Of a stretch of 5,077 nt of DNA, positions 1-5,077 are shown one piece after another. The position numbers and the translations under genes are program-made. The notes under the pieces are model-generated. The model saw nothing but the letters and a program-made list of their open reading frames with translations, searched no databases and was not told where the DNA came from. Every line of letters begins with the position of its first letter. Position 1 is the first letter of the stretch. The DNA comes from Flavobacteriales bacterium (lineage in GTDB: Bacteria; Bacteroidota; Bacteroidia; Flavobacteriales; BACL11): NCBI GenBank assembly GCA_018675825.1, contig JABGXK010000206.1:1-5077 (forward strand). Reading direction: 5' to 3'.

Positions 1-474
1 AATAATATTATTATGAAAATCTTCTGGATTTCCTATGCCATATATGCATGATACTGAAGCAACAACTATAACATCTCTTCTTCCTGATAAAAGAGCTGAG
101 GTTGTACTTAATCTAAATTTCTCTATTTCTTTATTTATTGAAAGATCTTTTTCTATATATGTTCCAGAGCTTGGAATGTATGCTTCTGGTTGATAATAAT
201 CGTAATATGAAACGAAATATTCTACTGCATTATTTGGGAAAAACTGTTTAAATTCACTAAAAAGTTGAGCTGCTAATGTCTTATTGTGGCTTAATACTAA
301 TGTTGGTTTTTTAACTTCTTTAATTACATTAGCTATTGTGAAAGTTTTTCCTGATCCTGTAACTCCTAATAAGGTTTGATAATGATCTCCTTGATTAATT
401 CCATTTACTATATCTTTTATTGCTTGAGGCTGATCTCCTGTGGGAAGAAAGTCAGAGATTAATTCAAAATCCAT
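1..474 (-). CDS. uvrB: UvrABC excinuclease subunit B, N-terminal part (runs off left edge)
   Basis: UvrB is the damage-verifying helicase-like subunit of nucleotide excision repair; UvrA loads it on DNA, and it then recruits UvrC for incision. The window holds codons 1-158 of a protein usually near 660-680 residues; the rest lies beyond position 1. Visible hallmarks in order are PTGDQPQAI (residues 11-19), Walker A GVTGSGKT (37-44), NKTLAAQL (64-71), and the family signature YFVSYYDYYQPEAYIP (86-101), which contains the tyrosine-rich base of the beta-hairpin that UvrB inserts between DNA strands. Further on come the IEKD segment (107-110) and VASVSCIYGIGNPE (138-151). The start at 474 matches the family N-terminus and lies 1 nt after the TAG of the upstream DUF349 gene (TAG-A-ATG). 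An AGGA lies 6 nt before the ATG inside that gene's last codons, so translational coupling is plausible. Identity is essentially certain; only the truncation limits the call. Confidence 0.97.
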   Translation of the reverse strand, partial: MDFELISDFLPTGDQPQAIKDIVNGINQGDHYQTLLGVTGSGKTFTIANVIKEVKKPTLVLSHNKTLAAQLFSEFKQFFPNNAVEYFVSYYDYYQPEAYIPSSGTYIEKDLSINKEIEKFRLSTTSALLSGRRDVIVVASVSCIYGIGNPEDFHNNII

Positions 475-475
475 T

Positions 476-2218
476 CTAAATCCTATTAAGAATTTTTAGT
501 TTATTCTTTAATAATGTGATTTCTTCAAATAAATTACTAATGTTATTTTCTATTTGCTCTAAGAGGGGATTTTTTCCTTTGTTTCCAACGAAAAATGATT
601 TATTATTTTCAAATAGTATAATTTCTTTATTTTTATCCTCTATTTTTTCTTTTATTATAGATTTTTCCTTATTTATTTGATCTTTGTTATTTTTTATAAG
701 GGTAGCATTAATTAAGAATTTTTCATTTTCTATTTCTTGTTTTTCTAAATCTAAATTTGATACAACTTTTTTACATGCTAATTTAAATTCTTTGTCAATT
801 TGAAATGAATTTGGAGATTTCTCAAGTTTATTCCATTGTTCACACTTATCTTTAATAAACTGAATATCATCTAAAGGTTTTTTAGATTTCTTAAATTTCG
901 ATATTAATAATAAGATATCTGTTTTAGCTTTTAAATTTTTCTTCTTTTCTTTATCAGATTCTTTATAAAATTCTTTTCTTGCATGAAAGAAGTTGTCACA
1001 TGATTTTTTAAACTTTTTCCAAAGATTATCATTTATTTTTCCTTTTATAAAACCAGTTTTTTCCCAATCTTGCTGTAATTTAATATATTTTTTGCTTGTT
1101 GTATTCCAATCCTGATTCCTTGTAATTTTTTCTGCCTCTTCACACAATCTACTTTTTTCTTCAATTATATTTTTTAAATTTTCTTTTCTTGACTTATAAA
1201 AGTTATTTTTATTATTATAAAAACTATTTACTGATAATTGAAATTTTTGCCAACATTTCTTATTTTCCTTTATACTTACTCTACCATGTGATTTCCATTT
1301 TTTAGAAAGTAAATCAAATTGCTCAATTGCCTGTAAACATTCTTTGTGCGATTTAAATTCTTGTTTACTTAATTTGTCTATTTCAAAGCAAATATTATTT
1401 TTATTTTCAATTTTTTTAGCATCATTTTTTTTAATCTCTAAAAAATGATCATTTCTCTTCTTGTTTATTTTTCTACTTGCTTCTTGAAATCTTATCCAAA
1501 TACCATCTCTACTTTCTTTGTTAACAGGCCCTGTGTTTTTCCATTCCTCATGTAGATCTTGAAGTCTGGTATGCATTTCATTTAAAGATTTTAATGATTT
1601 TAACTTCTCAGCTCTAATACAAATTTTTGTTTTTTGTTCTAGATTCTTTTTAAAATCTATATCTCTAAGATCTTTGTTAAGTTTCAGGTAATCATAAAAC
1701 ACTTCTGTATAATGATTATACATTTGCCAAATTTCATTTTTTTGACTTAAGCTTACATATCCTGTATTATTCCATTTTTTTTGTAATGATCTAAACTTTT
1801 TAAAGGTATTCTTCTCCAATTCAACTTCTGAAGTTAACTCTTTAATCTCATTTATTATTTCTTTTTTGATTTCTAGATTTTTTGACTCTTCTTTTTCAAT
1901 TTTTTTTCTAAAGTTATTTTTTTGTTTTCTATATTCATTAAAAAATTCTTTAAAAATTTCTTCTTTCGGATCAATATTTTCATTTTCTATTTTATCTGAT
2001 GATCCATTTAATTTCTTATAGAATAGTGCTTTTACTAGCTTAGCTTTTTTAGAAATTGATATTGGGTTATTATGATTTGTAAAACTTTTAATTATATCAA
2101 TTAATTGATCAATTGTTGCTTCTTCTATTTTTATATCATTATTATCGATGATTACATCTTTTTCTTGTAATGATTTTAGATCTTCTTCTTTTGATATTTT
2201 CTCTTTTTCCACTGACAT
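476..2218 (-). CDS. DUF349 repeat protein (five tandem helical repeats, coiled-coil-rich)
   Basis: This 580-residue protein has no signal peptide or membrane segment and is presumably cytoplasmic. It is very rich in Lys, Asn, Ile and Glu. It contains five tandem DUF349 units. Each has a Trp followed by a TG-like pair, then a second Trp exactly 15 residues later and an aromatic-basic helix. The first Trp is at 149, 226, 308, 385 and 462, so the period is 77, 82, 77 and 77 residues. The second Trp is at 164, 241, 323 and 400. Unit 5 is degenerate: it keeps Trp462 but has lost the TG and the second Trp. An acidic/basic N-terminal region (1-130) precedes the repeats. A helical, coiled-coil-like tail (about 490-580) follows and includes FFVGNKGKNP (542-551). 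Multi-repeat DUF349 proteins of this size are common in Bacteroidota; their function is not established. No Shine-Dalgarno precedes the start. The gene lies 77 nt after aroE and 1 nt before uvrB. The family call is strong; no function is assigned. Confidence 0.9.
   Translation of the reverse strand: MSVEKEKISKEEDLKSLQEKDVIIDNNDIKIEEATIDQLIDIIKSFTNHNNPISISKKAKLVKALFYKKLNGSSDKIENENIDPKEEIFKEFFNEYRKQKNNFRKKIEKEESKNLEIKKEIINEIKELTSEVELEKNTFKKFRSLQKKWNNTGYVSLSQKNEIWQMYNHYTEVFYDYLKLNKDLRDIDFKKNLEQKTKICIRAEKLKSLKSLNEMHTRLQDLHEEWKNTGPVNKESRDGIWIRFQEASRKINKKRNDHFLEIKKNDAKKIENKNNICFEIDKLSKQEFKSHKECLQAIEQFDLLSKKWKSHGRVSIKENKKCWQKFQLSVNSFYNNKNNFYKSRKENLKNIIEEKSRLCEEAEKITRNQDWNTTSKKYIKLQQDWEKTGFIKGKINDNLWKKFKKSCDNFFHARKEFYKESDKEKKKNLKAKTDILLLISKFKKSKKPLDDIQFIKDKCEQWNKLEKSPNSFQIDKEFKLACKKVVSNLDLEKQEIENEKFLINATLIKNNKDQINKEKSIIKEKIEDKNKEIILFENNKSFFVGNKGKNPLLEQIENNISNLFEEITLLKNKLKILNRI
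749..1831 (-). repeat. Coding region of five DUF349 units, period about 231-246 nt
   Basis: Within the DUF349 gene, residues of about 130-490 consist of five units of 77-82 residues, aligned by W-x(14)-W and W-x-x-T/H-G patterns such as WNNTG, WKNTG, WKSHG and WEKTG. The first four units are well preserved at these positions. The fifth (around WNKLEKS, residue 462) has diverged. The units are related only at the protein level; I see no recent DNA-level duplication. The boundaries are approximate. Confidence 0.8.
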
Positions 2219-2239
2219 TTTTTATATATAAATTGAATT

Positions 2240-2263
2240 ATTTGTCTTAAATTTTCTCTTAAA
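2240..2263. repeat. Imperfect 12-nt tandem direct repeat in the aroE/DUF349 gap
   Basis: On the minus strand the gap reads TTTAAGAGAAAA followed directly by TTTAAGACAAAT, two 12-nt copies that agree at 10 of 12 positions. They lie 21 nt upstream of the DUF349 start codon. In DNA this AT-rich a short repeat may be chance. It could serve as an A-rich leader or a protein-binding site, but nothing else in the sequence supports either role. Confidence 0.35.
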
Positions 2264-2267
2264 CTCA

Positions 2268-2297
2268 AAGTAATTTTATTGTTGTTTTAAATTACTT
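2268..2297. repeat. 9-bp perfect inverted repeat overlapping the aroE stop codon
   Basis: Arms at 2268-2276 (AAGTAATTT) and 2289-2297 (AAATTACTT) are exact reverse complements separated by a 12-nt loop. The right arm includes two bases of the aroE TAA stop. The stem has only one G-C pair. On the minus strand it is followed by TGAGTTTAAG rather than a T-tract, so it is not a convincing intrinsic terminator. It could be a weak mRNA hairpin between aroE and the DUF349 gene, or a binding palindrome. The left arm also overlaps a near-match (TTACTTTG, minus strand, 2266-2273) to the Bacteroidota -7 box, with one mismatch at the second base, 47 nt before the DUF349 start. Confidence 0.35.
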
Positions 2298-3012
2298 AAT
2301 GATTCCATATTTTCCACGATTCATTTGCTTGAATCTTTAGCATTTCATTTCCATTTTTAGTTTGACAACCTTTGTTCTTTGCTTTTTGTAAAAATAAAGT
2401 TTCTTTTGGATTATATATTAGATCATATACCAAATGTTTCTTATTAAGCAGATCATATTTAATATTTGGAAATGTCTGAGAATTTGGATTCATCCCTAAT
2501 GGAGTAGTGTTAATAATAATTTCATTAGAAATTATATCTTGATCATTTAGATCTTGATATTTGTTTTTTCCTTTTCTTGATACTACCTTAAAATTTATTT
2601 TATTCTTTTTAAGAACATATTGTACTGCATTACTAGCTCCTCCGTCACCAAGAATTAAAGCATTTTTTCTATTTCCTATAATTGGCATAATACTTTGTTC
2701 AAACCCTATGACATCTGTATTATATCCTATTAGTTTTTTATTTTCAATTTTTATAGTATTTACAGATTTTATTGATTTAACTTCATCACTTATAATATCT
2801 AGTATTTTAATAATTTCTTTTTTATATGGAATAGTAATGTTTAATCCAATTAGATTCTCCTGATCAATTATATTTATGACCTCATTAATATTATTAATTT
2901 CATAGTTATTATAACTATGATGATATAAATTTAATTTCTGAAATTTTTTATTAAAAAAGATTTTAGAGAATGAGTGTTGAAGATCTTTGCCAATTAAACC
3001 AAATTTTTTCAT
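2296..3012 (-). CDS. aroE: Shikimate dehydrogenase (NADP), compact Bacteroidota-type form
   Basis: AroE catalyses the NADPH-dependent reduction of 3-dehydroshikimate to shikimate in the aromatic amino acid (chorismate) pathway, in the cytoplasm. The protein is 238 residues, shorter than the roughly 270 of E. coli AroE but normal for the compact form I associate with Bacteroidota. The substrate-binding serines lie in HSFS (Ser14, Ser16). The NITIPYK motif (58-64) carries the catalytic Lys64. Asn85 and Asp100 (in YNTD) complete the shikimate site. The Rossmann loop is LGDGGAS (121-127), followed by VSR (144-146), NTTPLGM (168-174) and YDLIYNP (196-202). The C-terminal NGNEML (220-225) and Gln228 close the active site. 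All catalytic residues are present. The ATG start overlaps the TGA stop of the upstream DUF368 gene by 4 nt (ATGA), indicating translational coupling. Asp123 in the glycine loop is less common than Ala or Thr. Identity is secure. Confidence 0.95.
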   Translation of the reverse strand: MKKFGLIGKDLQHSFSKIFFNKKFQKLNLYHHSYNNYEINNINEVINIIDQENLIGLNITIPYKKEIIKILDIISDEVKSIKSVNTIKIENKKLIGYNTDVIGFEQSIMPIIGNRKNALILGDGGASNAVQYVLKKNKINFKVVSRKGKNKYQDLNDQDIISNEIIINTTPLGMNPNSQTFPNIKYDLLNKKHLVYDLIYNPKETLFLQKAKNKGCQTKNGNEMLKIQANESWKIWNH

Positions 3013-3929
3013 TTTTTCTCTATTGAATTTCGCTCTATTAAGTATACTATTAAGATTCCTGAAATAATCATAATTAGTGCAGTTAAATTATCTATATTAA
3101 TTTCTTTTGGAATATAATTTTCATATTCTTTAGTTATTATCTTATCATCGATTTTAATTGTTTTAATTTCATTTTTCCAAGGCCATATAATTGCTAAGGA
3201 ACCTGCTATGAAACCTGTTAAGATTGCTAAGGTTTGGTCTCTATATTTTTTCAATAACCATGAAAGCAAATGAGAAAAACTCAATAAGCCAAATAATGAT
3301 CCAGCACAAAAAACGGATAGAATTGTAAAATATTTAAAGTCATTGAATAGTCCTTGAACTGCTGTTACTAATATTAATTTATAGTTACCGAGTATCATTA
3401 ATAGATATGAACCAGATAATCCAGGAAGCATCATTCCGGAGATTGAAATTATTCCACAAAGGAATATATAAAATAAATTATCATTTGGTTCACTATTTGG
3501 TGAAATATTCATTACTATAATAGCAATAATCATCCCTAGTGTTAGACAAGTAATAGAAGAGATATTCCATTTTTTTATTCTTTTTCCAACAGAAAATATT
3601 GAAGCTGCTATTAGCCCAAAAAATAGTGACCAGATATATAAAGGATATTCTTCTAATAAAAAACCTAAAGGATCAGCAATTATAAAAAGAACACCAACAC
3701 TTCCTCCAAATACAGCTATTATGAAATATAAATTTGTATGATTTATAAACTTATTAATCTTAAAGGATAGTATATATTTTAAGGCCTTTTTATCAAAGGA
3801 TTTAAGTGAATTAATAAGTTCTTCATATATTCCTGCTATTAATGCAACAGTTCCTCCAGAAACGCCTGGAATAACATTCGCTATTCCCATACCTATGCCT
3901 TTTAAAACAAGAAAGAGATATTTTTTCAT
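3009..3929 (-). CDS. DUF368 membrane protein, probable undecaprenyl-phosphate translocase
   Basis: This 306-residue polytopic inner-membrane protein belongs to the DUF368 (PF04018) family. The family signature GMGIANVIPGVSGGTVALIAGIYE begins at residue 13, with PGVSGGT at 21-27. A second half-motif, PGLSGSYLLMILGNY, occupies 169-183, giving the internal duplication typical of the family. Hydrophobic segments lie at roughly 10-36, 66-90, 95-114, 125-143, 153-190, 203-227, 233-250 and 281-298. The basic tail ends in IERNSIEKK. DUF368 proteins have been shown in other bacteria to translocate undecaprenyl phosphate back to the cytoplasmic face for reuse in peptidoglycan and surface-glycan synthesis (PopT); that role is transferred here by family. 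The gene starts 6 nt after the comA-like stop and its TGA overlaps the aroE start, so it sits mid-operon. Family membership is very secure; substrate and direction are inferred. Confidence 0.92.
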   Translation of the reverse strand: MKKYLFLVLKGIGMGIANVIPGVSGGTVALIAGIYEELINSLKSFDKKALKYILSFKINKFINHTNLYFIIAVFGGSVGVLFIIADPLGFLLEEYPLYIWSLFFGLIAASIFSVGKRIKKWNISSITCLTLGMIIAIIVMNISPNSEPNDNLFYIFLCGIISISGMMLPGLSGSYLLMILGNYKLILVTAVQGLFNDFKYFTILSVFCAGSLFGLLSFSHLLSWLLKKYRDQTLAILTGFIAGSLAIIWPWKNEIKTIKIDDKIITKEYENYIPKEINIDNLTALIMIISGILIVYLIERNSIEKK

Positions 3930-3935
3930 TAAAAA

Positions 3936-4691
3936 CTATAGATAATTATTAAATGTATCTCCTCTAAGACCTAATCTTAAACATTCTAATGAAATAATAT
4001 CATTTGGAGAAATATTTCCAAGATTAACATTAGCTCCAAGATTATTTATAAACCATACCTGTTGTTCCTTTTTGGGCGCTTCCCATAAAATTTTTATTGA
4101 ATCTATATCTTTAGTTATTTTTTTAATTAACTTATCTTTTATATCACCATTTTCCTCATAAACTCCAACATTCCCACTTTCACGTGCTTCAGCTATTACT
4201 TTCCAACTACCAGCATCTATTTCTTTACTCATAAATTTCACCCAATCAGAATTCTCAATTTTGATTGTCTCGTCCTTACTTCCAATCTCACTAATAACTT
4301 TGTAGTTTTTACTTAATTTACGTATATATTCACATTTTTCATCATGTTCTAGGTCCATAGAGCCATCAGAAACCTCAACCATCTCTAATTTTAATTTATC
4401 CATTAACCTGCAGTAATCATCAAATTGATTTCTTACAATAAAGGCTTCAAATAATGTTCCTCCTGTATATACCATTATATCAGCTTCGTGATATAAGTTA
4501 ATTTTTCTCTCAATATATCTTGTTAATAAGCTTGTGCCAAATCCAAGCTTGACAATATCAGTTAACTCACTTTTTAATACAACCATGTTTTCTGCTTCAT
4601 TAAGGCTCAATCCTTTATCCATGATCATTGTTAAACCTTCATTTCTAGGCTTAATTGGTCTGTCTGGTAAGTCTTTTAAGATTTCTTTCAT
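3936..4691 (-). CDS. comA: Phosphosulfolactate synthase (ComA family)
   Basis: ComA enzymes add sulfite to phosphoenolpyruvate to form (2R)-phospho-3-sulfolactate, the first step of coenzyme M synthesis in methanogens. The fold is a Mg-dependent TIM barrel. This 251-residue protein has the family length and its motifs in order: GLTMIMDKGL (19-28), VKLGFGTS (47-54, Lys48), VYTGGTLFE (74-82), VEVSDGSMD (105-113), EIGSK (135-139), AEARESG (167-173), WEAPKKEQQVWFI (203-215), NVNLGNI (221-227) and the C-terminal LGLRGDTF (240-247). No motif looks broken. Homologues occur in Bacteroidota, where coenzyme M is not expected. Sulfolactate or precursors of cysteate-derived sulfonolipids are possible products, but this is inference. 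The plant Hsa32 proteins are distant relatives with unclear activity, so a non-canonical role remains possible. It is the first gene of the leftward cluster and starts 22 nt after a perfect -7 box; no Shine-Dalgarno is seen. The symbol reflects the archaeal family name. Confidence 0.9.
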   Translation of the reverse strand: MKEILKDLPDRPIKPRNEGLTMIMDKGLSLNEAENMVVLKSELTDIVKLGFGTSLLTRYIERKINLYHEADIMVYTGGTLFEAFIVRNQFDDYCRLMDKLKLEMVEVSDGSMDLEHDEKCEYIRKLSKNYKVISEIGSKDETIKIENSDWVKFMSKEIDAGSWKVIAEARESGNVGVYEENGDIKDKLIKKITKDIDSIKILWEAPKKEQQVWFINNLGANVNLGNISPNDIISLECLRLGLRGDTFNNYL

Positions 4692-4713
4692 TAATTTGAT
4701 ATTTATCTTTTAA

Positions 4714-4721
4714 CAAAGATA
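4714..4721 (-). promoter_or_regulatory. Bacteroidota-type -7 box for the leftward comA cluster
   Basis: On the minus strand this reads TATCTTTG, a perfect match to the TAnnTTTG -7 element of Bacteroidota sigma-A promoters. A TTG (4737-4739 as CAA on the plus strand) lies 15 nt upstream, somewhat closer than the usual 17-23 nt for a -33 element, so the -33 assignment is weak. The box ends 22 nt before the comA ATG, implying a short leader of roughly 15-20 nt. It is the best candidate promoter for all five leftward genes. Confidence 0.6.
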
Positions 4722-4753
4722 GAAATACTACTTTAACAATCTTGTAAATTATG

Positions 4754-4761
4754 TAATTTTG
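4754..4761 (+). promoter_or_regulatory. Bacteroidota-type -7 box for glmM
   Basis: The plus strand reads TAATTTTG, a perfect TAnnTTTG match ending 23 nt before the glmM ATG at 4785. No clear TTG stands at the expected -33 distance; the sequence there is CTTTAAC (4731-4737). The distance from box to start codon nearly equals that of the opposing box at 4714-4721, which supports both being real. Confidence 0.55.
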
Positions 4762-4784
4762 TATTTTAAAAAAATAATAATCTT

Positions 4785-5077
4785 ATGACATTAATAAAAT
4801 CAATTTCAGGAATAAGAGGAACTATTGGTGGTAGACCTGGTGAAAGTTTAACTCCTTTAGATATTGTCCGTTTTACATCATCTTATGCAAGGTTTATTTC
4901 TAATCAAAAAAATAGTTCTAAGGTTATTGTAATTGGTAGAGATGCAAGAATTTCTGGTGAGATGTTGACTAATATTGTTTCTGGTACTTTAATCGGGTGT
5001 GGTTTTAATGTTTTAGATATTGGTCTTTCAACAACTCCTACTGTAGAAGTTACAGTTCAAAATGAATTAGCGGCTGG
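4785..5077 (+). CDS. glmM: Phosphoglucosamine mutase, N-terminal part (runs off right edge)
   Basis: GlmM interconverts glucosamine-6-phosphate and glucosamine-1-phosphate, the step before UDP-GlcNAc for peptidoglycan and lipid A. The window holds 97 full codons of a protein usually near 460 residues in Bacteroidota. Visible are the N-terminal MTLIKSISGIRGTIGG (1-16), the domain-I segment TPLDIVRF (23-30), VIGRDARISGEM (49-60), and DIGLSTTPTVEV (78-89), all hallmarks of the alpha-D-phosphohexomutase family. The phosphoserine loop (TASHNP) would follow just past the right edge and cannot be checked. An in-frame TAA at 4767-4769 means ATG 4785 is the first possible start. The upstream AATAATAATCTT shows no Shine-Dalgarno. 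The N-terminus resembles GlmM of Bacteroidota more than ManB/Pgm. A phosphomannomutase specificity cannot be fully excluded from this fragment. Confidence 0.88.
   Translation, partial: MTLIKSISGIRGTIGGRPGESLTPLDIVRFTSSYARFISNQKNSSKVIVIGRDARISGEMLTNIVSGTLIGCGFNVLDIGLSTTPTVEVTVQNELAA

Noticed and set aside
378..442. Two copies of TGATCTCCT near the start of uvrB
   Set aside because: They are Gly-Asp-His and Gly-Asp-Gln codons in conserved UvrB segments, so protein constraint explains the match.
1850..1935. Long T-runs resembling terminator tails
   Set aside because: They are AAA/AAT Lys and Asn codons of the DUF349 gene read on the other strand, and no GC-rich stem precedes them.
2420..2458. 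AGATCATAT repeated exactly 30 nt apart
   Set aside because: It falls in aroE and encodes the two Tyr-Asp-Leu stretches of the protein (KYDLL and VYDLI). It is explained by codon use rather than a DNA element.
2561..2863. A 100-codon open reading frame on the plus strand
   Set aside because: It lies wholly inside aroE in antisense, whose motifs are complete. Its hydrophobic Phe/Ile/Leu composition is what AT-rich antisense reading produces.
4692..4784. Possible small RNA or riboswitch in the divergent gap
   Set aside because: With -7 boxes 22-23 nt from both start codons, each leader would be under about 20 nt, which leaves no room for a structured RNA.
1..5077. A previously undescribed system such as defence, mobile element or biosynthetic island
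   Set aside because: All six genes belong to recognisable, mostly core families. I see no inverted terminal repeats, transposase, integrase, toxin-antitoxin pair, spacer array or abrupt change in composition.

Overview
The window comes from a very AT-rich bacterial genome (roughly a quarter G+C by eye) and most likely from a member of the Bacteroidota, probably a streamlined marine flavobacterium. Three things support this. The protein set is typical of the phylum: a multi-repeat DUF349 protein, a short-form AroE, a single DUF368 membrane protein, a bacterial phosphosulfolactate synthase and a GlmM with the characteristic N-terminus MTLIKSISGIRGTIGG. Shine-Dalgarno sequences are nearly absent. 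The one divergent intergenic region carries Bacteroidota-type TAnnTTTG -7 boxes on both strands. The lineage is an inference from these features; no database was searched.

Layout: five genes read leftward (minus strand) from about 4691 to the left edge, in transcription order: phosphosulfolactate synthase (comA-like, 3936-4691), DUF368 membrane protein (3009-3929), shikimate dehydrogenase aroE (2296-3012), DUF349 repeat protein (476-2218) and the N-terminal 158 residues of excinuclease subunit uvrB (1-474, cut by the window edge). Spacings are 6 nt, a 4-nt ATGA overlap, 77 nt and 1 nt, so the first three genes and the last two are tightly packed and the set probably behaves as one or two transcription units. 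At the right edge, glmM begins on the plus strand (4785 onward, cut by the window edge) and diverges from comA across a 93-nt gap with two back-to-back promoters. No stretch longer than 93 nt lacks a gene.

The genes do not form one obvious pathway. Two touch cell-envelope precursor supply: GlmM makes glucosamine-1-phosphate for peptidoglycan, and DUF368 proteins recycle the undecaprenyl-phosphate carrier. AroE feeds aromatic amino acid synthesis, ComA makes a C3 sulfonate, UvrB repairs DNA, and the DUF349 protein has no established role. I see no mobile element, CRISPR array, RNA gene, phage gene or defence system, and no sign of recent transfer. This looks like ordinary core chromosome. The most interesting points are the sulfonate gene in a non-methanogen, the five-unit DUF349 repeat protein sitting 1 nt from uvrB, and the symmetric divergent promoter.
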